Assembly: GCF_011745365.1 (NCBI RefSeq) | Contig: NW_024468920.1 | Location: 42,913-106,912 of the forward strand | Direction: 5' to 3' | DNA: 64,000 bases | Source: Cryphonectria parasitica EP155 | Lineage: Eukaryota; Ascomycota; Sordariomycetes; Diaporthales; Cryphonectriaceae | Shown: positions 33,901 through 44,780 of the stretch, piece by piece | Layout of the letters: the number at the start of each line of letters is the position of its first letter | How positions within the stretch are numbered: position 1 is the first letter of the stretch | Translations under genes and position numbers: made by a program | The notes under the pieces: generated by a model | Told to the model about the DNA's origin: nothing | Databases searched by the model: none | Seen by the model: the letters and a program-made list of their open reading frames with translations, nothing else

Positions 33901-34650
33901 AGCGTTCGAGGGTCTGATTTCGAGATTTTTCCTGTATAGGTTTATAATTCATATTCTAAAGCTTTTTCTTATTGCTTCGAAGCGAACCAACTTGCTGAGA
34001 GTCTCGCTTTCATTGTTTTGCTAACCTATTAGTATCCTGATACTATTTGAGTTTGCTTATTACTAGATTCTTCTCCTTGAACTGCTAGCTCTGCTGATTT
34101 GAAAGTATATATGAAGTTGTATGAAGCTTCTTTTCCTAAGTATTCTTCAATCACTAGCTTCGATTCTGCGCTATTAATTGTAACTATCTCTCTAAATACA
34201 GCTTGTTTTCATAAGATCTAGCTAGTAGTTCAATTGATTTAAGAATTGTACTCCTTAAGCTATGAAAGCTTTATAATCAGCTTATACTATACTGTATTTA
34301 TAATATTAAAAGAAACTCTGATTATATATTCTTGGATTAAGATAGATAGATAATTAGTTTTCTTATCGATTACTTCTTGGTTATATATAACAGATTGTTC
34401 TTTCACAGTGCTGAGAGTATATGAGCATCTCTTCTGCTTTCATTATAGTTATATCTGATTAATGATATATAGGAATATAAAGTTTTCCTAAGCATTACTA
34501 TTTAATAGTATGCTATATCTGTATTCTTGAATATATATATCGAACTTAATATAAGCATAATTTGTTTTAGAAGCTTTATATAGAAACTATTTTGATCTGA
34601 TTATCTACAGTTTTTTTACAAGCAATTCTGTTCTTTTGAGTTTATTAAGA
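30966..34650 (-). pseudogene. pol: E11 pol: protease to chromodomain
   Basis: From right to left: protease near 34500, RT near 33700-33000 with Y-L-N-N-I-L-I-F at about 33200-33177 (both Asp lost), RNase H near 32750-32450, integrase near 32230-31450 and chromodomain near 31150-31030. Pol ends at TAA (30968-30966), which overlaps the antisense TAG at 30967-30969. The right boundary is approximate because pol is read in the -1 frame after gag. Confidence 0.88.
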
Positions 34651-36745
34651 ACTATTTATTCTTCTAAGCCTGCTTTGCTGCTTCTTAAGCAAGCTTCTTA
34701 GCTTGCTTTTGCTTATATTATTATTATTTCTGATTTTTCTTCTATTAATACTAATTGCAAATTTTGTTATTAATATAAATCATATAGAGTATTATCTTGC
34801 ATTGCTATTATTTTGTTTCCTTATTTATACATTATATAGAGCAGTTATTTAATAATTCGATATATATATTATAGTGCTATCTATTGAAAACTTCTCTGAA
34901 GCAGAGTTTCTGTTCTTCAATAGCCTGAAGGATTTGTTCTAGTTCTCTGATAGGAAACTATTCATATTGCATCTTCTCTAAGAAATGCATTCTGCAGCTA
35001 TGATAGATGCAGAAGATTCAAGCTAATTTGTAATATAAGTTGTAAAGTAAGCTGATCTAAGGATTCTCATCTTCTTATGCTTCAATATTCTGTAAGAGAA
35101 TGCAGATAAAGAGCTTTTCTAGCTTTATTTCATAAACAAGATATTCAATTTATATTATTTTCTTGTTTTATTTAATATTAAAGGAAAACCTTTCTGTAGG
35201 TTTCTTGAGTTTATTATTTATAGGAGATTCTAGTAAACTACTGAATTGCTTATTCTAGCTTAATCTTTCTGTTATTTAAAAAGCGTTTTTGGTATTGTTT
35301 AGATATTCATATTAATAACTAAGAGAGTATCATTCCTTATTCATATTCCTGATTATAGTGCTTAGTATAAATAATAAAGAATATTAAAGAATATTATTAC
35401 TAAGCTCTTCTTTTAATATCTGAATGCTTTATTCTACAATGCTAGAGCAGTTCGAATTGCTATTTGTAAGAATGCTAAGTATGCATTCTCATTCTACTGT
35501 TGCTATTTATCTGCAGCGCTGAAGCTTCTGAGAGAACTATTTTAAACCTTTCTTACTCAAGAAATATATTAAGCAGTTATTATTATAATAGAATATTTAG
35601 CTAAGATTTTCATAATTAATAGAGTTTAATACTTGCTTTAAGAAAGTATTTTTGCTTAGTTAATTGAATTTCTATTATTAAGCAATATTCATCTAGCATT
35701 CTTTCTGAATTAATTGCTATTTATTCTTCTGAAATTAATAGCAGTTATATATAATATATTCTTATTTATTGCAATTATAGCAAATAATACTATTTCTCTT
35801 GCTATACTGCTTATTAGCTATATTGAATTTCATGAAACTAGCATGTATAATACTACTCTAAGCTATGCTGCTATATCAACTGCTATTCTTGTTTTAGAAT
35901 TTCTTGTTTATATTAGCTGGAAACTTCTAAGTCTAGCTTCCTTTCTTCTTAAACTTCTCTATCTATTATTCATACAAACAGTTATTAATACAGATAGCTT
36001 GATTAAAGAATATTGCAAAGTTCTTCAGCTAATTCTGCTTAAAGATTTCATCTTTAATATTATTCTTAAATCCCTTATAATAATACTTCATAAGATTCTT
36101 ATCTTTCTATAGGAATTGTACTAAGAATTGCTTGAATCTAATTATATAAGCAGAAGCTAACTTAGTCTGCTTGAGATTCATAAGCTGCTAAGCTATAGTA
36201 TATTCTTTGTTAGAATTATCAAAAGTTTTCTTAAGAGCTTTTTTGAAGCTCTTAAAGAAATTAAATATATTCTTGATATTCTGAGTATGCATATTGGGAT
36301 TATTCTGATGCTTTAAATGATTGCATAGAGAAAGCTTGTATCAAATAAAAGCATTCTTTTCAAAGCAAGTTCCTGTAAGAATAATCTTCTTAGATTTTCT
36401 GATAAACTGAATCTCATGATACAGGAAATATACTCTGCAGTGGATGAGGAATTCATGCAGCATCTTTTGATTGCTATTATATATAGCGGGCTTATTTATC
36501 TTATATGCTTTTCCAGCACCACTGGTGACTGCAGAAGTGGACTGCGCCTGCTGAGCCTGTTGGGCTAGCTGAGCCTGCTGAGCCTGTTGAGCTAGCTAGG
36601 CTTGCTGGTTGGCGATGGTGGCGCTCTGAGCTTGCTGTTGTTTGCATAAATTCTGAATATGCTGAGTAAGCTAGTACACCTGATTAATCAGTTCTTCCTA
36701 AGTAGGAGCATATAAGAACAAAGAGATTCCTAGAGAAGCTATCAT
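34600..36745 (-). pseudogene. gag: E11 gag with intact ATG
   Basis: The start ATG (36745-36743) leads into I-A-S-L-G-I-S, then A-P-T, and then a Gln/Ala-rich stretch (36640-36540) with repeated L-A-Q-Q-A-Q units. The capsid region continues K-I-S-K, N-S-N-Q-K. The zinc knuckle is near 35805-35765, followed by the long C-terminal extension. The Gln/Ala stretch is strikingly free of RIP. Length is about 710 codons. Confidence 0.8.
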
Positions 36746-36790
36746 ATTCCGTATTGCTCAAGAAGTAATACTAAACTATTCTTGAATAAG

Positions 36791-36799
36791 AGTTGTTAA
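36791..36799 (-). other. E11 candidate self-primer binding site
   Basis: On the minus strand the nine bases are TTAACAACT, starting two bases after the LTR end. They are complementary to the predicted RNA 5' end in the LTR, AGTTGTCAA in the solo LTR and AGTTATTAA in this copy (36983-36975). No tRNA-like TGG-starting site is seen. Confidence 0.45.
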
Positions 36800-36801
36800 A
36801 A

Positions 36802-37254
36802 TATAATAAGCACTGCAGTAATCCGAAGATTCCTAAGTATACGAAGGAGTTTATGCTAACAAGAGCAGTATCAAAGTATTAAGTTCTTGAATATGGAACT
36901 ATACAAGTTCTAATAAGCGATGCAAGTATTTACTATCTTTGGAGCTACTCAGTATATGAAACTGAATATTTAGATTAATAACTGAAGAGCTATATATTGA
37001 ATCTATCTAATGATAATGAATATATTCTTATATATTCAGCTTTTCAGTATGGCTTGTTGGGATTGCTGGCAAGTTTAGCGATTTAAGGTGTGAAGCTCGT
37101 TGAGATTGCTAGCGAGCTCAACGATCCTTCCTTCTTTACAACCCTAACCCTGAGTTATGTAATCAATGCTTCGCAAGAACGTTGGGTTCTTGACACCTGG
37201 TCCTTGTTACTCGTGACTTGTTTTCGTGACCTGCATGTTGGATGAGTCATAACA
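36802..37254 (-). repeat. E11 5' LTR (453 bp)
   Basis: It runs TATAATAAGCACTGCAG to GAGTCATAACA on the plus strand. Hairpin arms are at 36981-36990 and 37039-37048. AACCCTAACCCT (telomere-like, minus-strand sense) is at 37140-37151. The outer end of this LTR (37080-37254) is much less mutated than its R/U5 part. Confidence 0.93.
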
Positions 37255-37259
37255 AGTTA

Positions 37260-40156
37260 GCTTATTTCTTATAATGCAAACAAGCAACTAGTATCTAGCT
37301 TTGCAGATACTTATAAATCTTCTTTATCTATACAGCAAACTTCTCTGCATCTCAAGCAGCTAGCTTGCTGCTAAGCAGAATAAGCTTGAATTCTAATTGC
37401 AGATAGAAGCTATAGTTAGCAAAGAATGAAGTAATAGAGATAGTTTCAGAAGCAGAGTTGTTTGCAGCGAACTCAGCTAGTGCTAGCTAACTGAACTAGT
37501 TATTCTGCAGATAAAATACGTATAGATGCAGATATTGTTTCAGGAATATATTTATGCATTCAGTTTAGCTATCTGTTTTGGAATGGAAGGCAATGAATAG
37601 CAGAGCAGTAATAGATAGTTGTTTGATTAGATGTTTCCAGAACTTGGAAACGAACTGCAGTTCTTAGTTAGAGATTATAGTTCTAAGCAGGCTGTAAAGC
37701 TTTCAAACATGCTCTATAAACAAGCATACTGCTCTCTTAGCATTACAGATTCTCTTGCAAGCAATAAAGTGCTGTATCTTAGTTAAGCAGTTAATTATAA
37801 TTATAATTATATTGTAGCTTAGATTCGGGGGCAGGTATATGATGAAGTTTACAGAGATATTCTTTCAGAAGCGTTCAGAAATAAGCAGTAGTTTTAGAAA
37901 GCCCTGGCAGCTTTTGCAGCTAAGCTTTGCTTAGCAATATGAATTACAGTTTCGAATCTATCATCGCACAAATTGAAGCATCTAAAGCTAGTAATACTCT
38001 TGATTCAGTATCTTGTATGTTTTTGCTAAGCCCGAGTAGCTAGCAATAAGCGCAGTATAATAAGCCTTAACCAATTCAGTCTTTAGTTTGAATAGATCTG
38101 ATATATACTAGCATTTTCTATAGCATAATTATCTATTCTCATCCTTGTATTCAGCAAGTATAAGCAAGGGATATCTTGAAGCGTTCTCTTTCAGAGCTTT
38201 CAGAACTGAGCAGAGAATAGGATTCTTCTTGTAATCTTATTCAAACAGGCAGAATAGATTGTTATTCCATTGGAATTGGATTGTAGTTGTAAGCAGGCGG
38301 GTTGGGGCAGGCGGACTAGCAGTCTCCTTGTATTGATCCGGATTGGAGCGGTTTTCTCGGGCAGGCAGCAGAGTAAGTTTCTCTTGGATGCTGGTTTTTT
38401 TGAAGTTTTCTTTTTTCAGTACAACTTGGCTCTGATGCAGCAGCTGCTTATTTCTCTCTTCAGACAGATTCTCTGACCTTCTGATTAGAGCATCCGGCTT
38501 AATGCCTTGCTTTCTAGAATAGTAAACAATCTTAAAGTTAAAACGAGATAGGAATTCAGTTTATTTAGCTTGTTAGCAGTTAAGCAGTTTCGTAGTTATG
38601 AAGTATTTCAGGTTCTTGTAATCCATGATTATTTTAATAAGGAACTGCGCTCCTTTCAGTTCCAAGCGCTATTCCTTAAAGCATTATATAATAGCTAGCA
38701 GTTCCTTGTTATAAATCTTGTAGTTGCACTTCATTACTGAGTGCTTCTTTGAGAAGAATGCAACAGATTGAAGAATGCTATTATCTTCATACTGGAATAG
38801 AATTCCAGCTGAAACAAAGTCTGATATATTCATTTCTAGGATAATATCTTTGTTTCAGTTGAATGAGACAAGCACAGGCGCCTTAGCAAATGCCTTCTTG
38901 AGCTTTTTGAAAGCTTCTTAGCAGGCAGGATTGAAGTTGAATAGAACGTTTTTCTTAGTTAGGCGGATTAATGAGCTGATAATCTCAGAAAAGTTGCGAA
39001 TAAAACGTTAGTAGAAATTGCTAAATTCTATAAAGGCTTATATATTAGTTAGGCAGGTTGGGATCTTCCAGTTAATAATAGTTTCAATCTTTTTCAAGTT
39101 TATTTGAATGCTATCAGCTCTTATAATTAGTTCGAGAAATGCAGTTTTCTTTACAAAGAACTCGCATTTCTTTCTTTTAGCATACAGGCTAGCTTTTCTC
39201 AAAGCTATCAGAATAGCTTTTATATGCTCTCTGTGCTCTGCATGCATGCAGCTGTATATCAGGATATTATTTAGATAAGCAGTATAGAAAATATTCAGAT
39301 ATTCTTGCAGAATATTATTAATAAAGTGCTGAAAAATAGCAAATGCTTCTGTAAAACTAAACAGTATTATCAGGATTTTGTATAAGCTAAAGCGGATTTG
39401 GAATGCAATTAGATATTCTTCTTCTTTGCGAATTCTGATATTATTAAAAGCAGCAATAATATTAATCTTTGAAAAGAACTTTATTCCTTTCAGATTATTC
39501 AGGGATTCTTTTATTAAAAGCAGGAAATAATAGTTCTTGATAATGATATTATTCAGAGTACAGTAATTAATGCAGAACTGGAGTTCTTCTCTAGATTTAG
39601 CAATGAATAGAATAGAGAATGCAGCAGATAATAAACTCGAGCATATAAATCCCTTCTTTAGGTTTTCGTTTAATTATTTGTACAAAGTAGCTAGCTTATT
39701 GCAGAATATAATATACAGAGGTTTAAATGAAGCTATCTTGCTTTCTTGTAGCGGAATGTAGTGATTATACAGTTAATATAGGAATAGCTTGTTAGCTTTC
39801 TTCGGAAAGAAGATATCTTTGAAGCTGCAAAGCTCAGCAGGCAGGGATAGTTCATTCGGAGCCTCAGTTCAGTCCGAATTAGATTTCAGAAATAGGGTAT
39901 AGTTGATATCTTTTAAAGTAATAATGAATAGCTAGCAGTTCTTTCTTCTAGTGTAAGCAGCACTAGCTTGCAGAGATATGATTGAGATGTTATATTTCTT
40001 CAGAATTTTAGAGCAGTTGGGTTGTATAGCAGATTGAACAGATCTCAGCAGGTTATATAGAGCTCGAGCCTTAGTTGGTTGGCTGGGGATATTGCAGTTC
40101 TTCTGGCAGTAATTGCTGTTGAAGGAGATGGTATATAAAGCGAATCTGATAATAGG
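37260..40156 (-). pseudogene. pol: B1 pol: RT, RNase H, integrase
   Basis: From right to left the frame gives K-N-Y-Y-F-L-L-L-I, then A-Y-L-N-N-I-L-I-Y-S (NN at 39271-39266, the two RT Asp mutated), then H-R-E-H-I-K-A-I-L-I-A-L and F-L-E-L-I-I (39247-39038). RNase H shows [11 protein letters not shown] and F-F-S-K-K-H-S. A linker with K-P-D-A-L-I-R-R sits near 38480, then integrase down to T-E-C-I-N-I-F-L-K-Q-Y-L near 37560. The order and spacing are those of a gypsy pol. The block is bounded by E12 (right) and E11 (left). Confidence 0.87.
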
Positions 40157-40619
40157 TATAATGAGCACTGCAGCAATCCGAAGATTCCTAAGTACACGAA
40201 GAGTTTATGCTAATAAGAGCAGTGTTAAAGTATCAAGTCCTTGAATACAGAACCGTACAAGTCTCAATAAGCAATGCAAGTATTCACTGCCTTTAGAGCT
40301 ACTCAGTATAGAAGACTGAATACTTAGATTGATAACTGAAGAGCTATATACTGAATCTATCTAATAATAATAAATGTATTCTTATATATTCAGCTTTTCA
40401 GTTTTGTTAGTAGTATTGGTTGTTGGATTCCTTGGATCATCTAGATGATTTAACTGATCTGAATTATTATGGATTAGCTACTGATTCATTTTAATCCTAT
40501 AATTCTAATTCTTGCTTATATAAGCCTTAGTTCCTATAATATTGAATCCTTTCCTATTTTTCCGAATAATTATTCCGAGTATCCTAGCTGATAATCTGCA
40601 TATTGAATAGATTATAATA
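40157..40619 (-). repeat. E12 3' LTR (463 bp)
   Basis: On the plus strand it reads TATAATGAGCACTGCAG to AGATTATAATA, then TTATCTTTCTTC. It is more decayed than its 5' partner at the outer end. Confidence 0.92.
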
Positions 40620-40712
40620 TTATCTTTCTTCTATTAATCATTGTTTCTAATGATCTTCTATAAGTATTCTAGCAAATTATTTGTATATATGATTATGCTT
40701 TCCTAATTGAGA

Positions 40713-41355
40713 TATTGAACAGAATTAACAAATTGTATTCTAGTTATTTAATAAAAACTCAAGAGCATTATCGTCTTGCTGAGCTTATTTCTGCTTTTAG
40801 TATCGAAATGCTTGCTTATGCTCATTGTTGAAAGATGGGAGCTTTCTATTGTTTTGCTAAAAACTCTTCTTATTGTAAGAAGTATATTTCTCTGGATTAA
40901 AGCTGTAATACTGATTATTTCTTAGCTTCTGCTGATTAGTTTCTTTGTTTCTTAGTATTCTTTATAATTACTGATTTTCTTTTTTAGTAGGGCGTTTGAT
41001 TTGTGAAAAGTGCAAGATTTTAAGCAAAGAAGCTGAGGCAGAGTTAGCAAATGCTGCTGCTTTACAAGCCTTGCTGATATTGCAAGCTTGTCTTAATTGT
41101 ATATGGAAATAGCGAAGGCTATTAGAGGAGCGTGCTGCAGAAATGATTCGTTGTAGTTTCAATTTCTTGAAGGGGTTTGCTGATGAGAAGGATTGCAGTC
41201 TTTGTAAAGAGGAAACTTGTCTGATATTTCAGAGACATTTTGAGGTTATTAACTGGAGTTTCTTAGCTTTTGATTCTAGCGTATCTGGTTGGCTTTCCCT
41301 TCTGAAGAGTGAAATTGCAGCATCTGATTCTCGTTCTGAAGCAGAGAAGTCTTAA
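40713..41355 (+). pseudogene. E12 antisense cysteine-rich ORF
   Basis: It starts at ATA (40713) and ends at TAA (41353-41355), with at least one indel (643 bp). The cysteine block reads H-C-stop-K-M-G-A-F-Y-C, then S-S-Y-C-K-K-Y, then D-stop-S-C, that is C-x7-C-x7-C-x2-[C]-x6-C, closer to Zn2Cys6 spacing than in E11. The tail V-S-G-W-L-S-L-L-K-S-E-I matches the E11 C-terminus. The C-terminal 70 codons (41143-41355) are free of stops and include C-S-L-C-K-E-E-T-C. Confidence 0.6.
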
Positions 41356-42135
41356 GTAGTAGTTTTCCTTTTCCAATATTCAGCTATCTTTTCCTGAGCA
41401 TTTTTAATGTTTTTCTGCAGTTCCTAAGAATTTTCGCTTGCTGAGTAATCTTTTCATTTGATAAGATATTCTCTTATATTATCTGTATTTCTATGCTTGA
41501 GAATCTTCTCTATCTTGTATTCTGATTCATTGTTTTCCACTTCTGCTGTATTATCTGCTAGTATTTCCTATACTACTAGTTCCAGTAATAAGATATGGAA
41601 AACCGAATGTATTCTCATCCTATAAGATAATGCTAATTTATAATTAATTGGAAAGATTTGTTGTAAGATTTTGAATAATTCTAACTTTTTATAGTTAAGT
41701 TTATTGCTAGATTTGATTGTTTTGATGTTTTTTCGAAGTAGATAGATCTTATTTCTCTTCTATAGGATTAATTTCTTAATTCTTTTAGAGTTTGCATACT
41801 GCATTATTCGTTCTTGAATGAATTGTAATTCTAATTGAAATTCTTTCTAAACTTTCTTAATCTTTTTAATTCTTTTATTTACAGCTTCTGCATCTGCTTC
41901 TAGCAGTACTTTGTAATAAGCTATTGAATTGTATTTATAAAGTATAAAGAATGATAATTTCTTTGTTATGCTTATATCTATGCTGTTATAAGCGAACTGT
42001 GCAAGAAGTAATAAGCTAATTTAGTTGTTTTATTCTTAGTTGATATAATATTAAAGATATTATTTAATAATCTGATTTATTCTTTCTATTTATTTATCTG
42101 TTTGTAAGTAAAATGCTGTAAACATTCTATGGTAT
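41352..42135 (-). pseudogene. pol: E12 pol, C-terminal part
   Basis: It holds the end of integrase and the chromodomain (about 41440-41560), ending at TAA (41354-41352). It continues upstream at 49552 after E13. The host text reads directly across the GGTAT site. Confidence 0.86.
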
Positions 42136-42581
42136 TGTTATGATTCATCTAACATGCAGATTACAGGATAAGCTCTACCAATCAAGGAACCAGGTATTAC
42201 AATTCAATGTCGAGTATCAATCAGAATTATATAATCCGGATTAGAATTGCTAGCGCAACTATATTAGCTATAAACATAGTTAACATATTCGGAGAATGAT
42301 TATAAGAAATTATAGCATAGTTAGATTAGTTAGAACTGAAGAGCTGAATATATAAGAATACATTCATTATCATTAGATGAATTCAGAACATAGCTCTTTA
42401 GTTATCAATCTAAGTATTCAGTTTTATATACTGAATAATTCCAAAAGCAGTAAATACTTGCATTGCTTATTAAGACTTATATAGTTCTGTATTTAAGAAT
42501 TTGATACTTTGATACTGCTTTTATTAGTATAAACCTCTTTATATACTTTGAAATCTTCGGATTGCTGCAGTGCTTATTATA
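42136..42581 (+). repeat. E13 5' LTR (446 bp)
   Basis: It runs TGTTATGATTCATC to GCTTATTATA. U3 carries ATTGCTAGCGCAACTATATTAGC, shared with the 3' LTR only, which confirms the pair. Hairpin arms and TATA are near 42333-42401. Confidence 0.94.
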
Positions 42582-42638
42582 TTTTAATAATTCTTGTTTA
42601 AGAATAATTCAGTATTATTCTCTTAAGCAATATGGAAT
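42582..42638 (+). other. E13 leader with candidate primer site
   Basis: The leader starts TTTTAATAATTCTTG. Bases 3-11 (TTAATAATT) align with TTAACAACT of E11 and TTGATAATT of E8. The leader then runs about 55 bp to the gag start. Confidence 0.4.
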
Positions 42639-44780
42639 ATAATAGCTTTTTCAGAAATTCTTTTATTCTTATATACTTCTACTTAGGAAGAACTAGTTAA
42701 TTAGATATACTAGCTTATTCAGCATATTCAGAATCTGTGCAAACAATAGCAGGCTCAGAGCGCTATTATTGCTAACTAGCAAGCTTAGCTAGCTTAATAA
42801 GCTTAGCAGGCGCAGTTTATCTCTGCAGTTATCAGTAGTGCTGAGAAGATATACAAGATGAACAAGCTTACTATATACAATAGCAATTAGAAAACGCTGC
42901 ATAGATTTCTTATTTACTGCAGAGCATATTTCTTGCATTATGCAATTCAGTTCATTATAGAATCTGAAAAGATTATTCTTGCAGAAACTTATCTTAAGAA
43001 AAATATTCTTATCTAATATAAACCTTCTCTATACAATTACTTGAAGCATTAGAGCAATTCCAGCATATATATTCAGAATACTAAGAATATATTCAATTCT
43101 TTTGAAAGCTTTGAAAAAGCTTTCAAAGAGATTTTTAATAATTCTAATAAAGAATACATTATAGCTTAGCAGCTTATAGATCTCAAGCAGATCAAATCAG
43201 CTTCTGCTTATATAGTTAGATTTAAGCAACTCTTAGTACAATTTCTATAAAAAGATAAGAATCTTATGAAATACTATTATAAGAAACTTAAGAATAATAT
43301 TAAAAATAAAATCTTTAAGCAGAATTAGCTAAAGAACTTTGTAATATTCTCTAATTAAGCTATTTATATTAATAATTATCTGTATAAATAATAGATAAAG
43401 AAGTTTAAGAAGAGAGAAAGCTAGATTTGGAAATTTCCAGCTAATATAAGCAAAAAACTCCAAAATAAGAATAGCAATTAATATAGCAATACAGCTCAGA
43501 ATAGCACTATGCATACTAGTTTCATAAAACTCAATACAGCTAATAAGCAGTATAGCAAAAGAAATAGCATTACTTGCTATAATTATAATAAATAAGAATA
43601 TATTATATATAACTGCTATTAACTCTAAAAGAATAAATAGCAACTAGTTTAGAAAGAATGCTAGATGAATATTGCTTAATAATAGAAATCCAATCAACTA
43701 AGCAAAAATACTTTCTTAGAGCAAGTATCGAATTCTATTAATTATGAAAGTTTTAGCTGAATATTCTGCTACAATAATAACTGCTTAATACATCTCTCGA
43801 ATAAGAAAGGTTCAGAATGATTCTCTTAGAAATCTAGGCGCTACAGGCAGATAGCAATAGCAGAATGAGAATGCATGCTTAGCATTCCTATAAGTAGCAA
43901 CTCGGATTGCTCTAATATTGTGAAACAGAGTATTCAGGCATTGAAAGAAGAGCTTAGTAATAATACTCTTTAATATTCTTTATTGCTTATATTAAGCACT
44001 ATAACCAGGGATATGAATAAGGAATAATACCTTCTTAGCTACTAATATAAATATCTAAGTAATATAGAGAATGCTTTTCAAGCAATAAAAAGATTAAGCT
44101 AAAATGAACAATCTAATAATTCATCGGAATCTCTTGTAAACAATGAATCTAAGAAGCTTATAAGAAGGTTTCTCTTCAGTATTAAGTAGAATAAGGAAAC
44201 AATATGAATCGAATATTTTATTTACAGAATAGAGCTGAAAAAGCTCTTTATTTACATTTCTTTGCAAAATATCAAAATATAAGAAGATAAGAACTCTCGA
44301 ATCAGCTTACTTTACAATCTGCACTATGAATTAGCATAGATCTTCTGCATCTATTATAGCTGCAGAATACATTTCTTAGATAAGATGCAATACAAATAGT
44401 TCTTTATCAGAGAATTAGAACAAATTCTTCAGGCTGTTGAAGAATCAGAATTCTGCTTCAGAAAAGTTCTTAACAAGCAATACTACAATGCATATATTAA
44501 GCTATTGAATAATTGCTTTATGCAATATATAAATAAAAAGATAAAGTAATAGCAGTATAAAATGATATTCTGCATAATTTATATTAATAATAAGATTTGT
44601 AACTAATATTAATAGAAGAAAGATTAGGAATAATAATAATATAAGTAAAAGCAAGCTAAGAAGCTTGCTTAAAAAGTAGCAAAGCAAGCTTAGAAGAATA
44701 AGTAGTTCTTAGCAAATTTAAAAGAATAGGATTGCTTATAAAGAGACTGCAGATGATTAAATCAGAATAGTTTCTATATA
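42639..44780 (+). pseudogene. gag: E13 gag
   Basis: The start ATG has become ATA (42639). The capsid region lies at about 42860-43200, and the knuckle at about 43575-43616 reads C-Y-N-Y-N-K, with one Cys lost, in the same frame as the start (936 bp apart). A long extension follows to about 44780, including Q-A-K-K-L. The protease frame begins 1,280 bp after the knuckle and is shifted by -1, the same distance as in E1. Confidence 0.8.

Larger units (their letters stand above)
29799..37254 (-). mobile_element. E11: complete family A element with both LTRs (7,456 bp)
   Basis: Both LTRs are 453 bp (29799-30251 and 36802-37254). The target duplication AGTTA is at 29794-29798 and 37255-37259. All parts are present in minus orientation. 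It has an intact gag ATG and many surviving CpA sites in gag and in the antisense frame, but pol is crowded with stops. It is the best copy in the window for reading the family's organisation. Confidence 0.95.

Noticed and set aside
35714..36112. 132-residue Ile/Leu-rich open frame that looks like a membrane protein (similar ones at 241-447, 43329-43643, 53504-53710, 12958-13140, 44502-44687, 52457-52642 and 62718-62900)
   Set aside because: Each lies antisense to gag around or after the zinc knuckle. AT-rich Lys/Asn/Tyr codons read as Ile/Leu on the other strand, and the frames occur only where gag is present, so they are shadows.
38270..38476. 68-residue plus-strand frame in a GC-richer block
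   Set aside because: The minus strand reads as the RNase H to integrase linker of B1 with K-P-D-A-L-I-R-R, which explains the composition.
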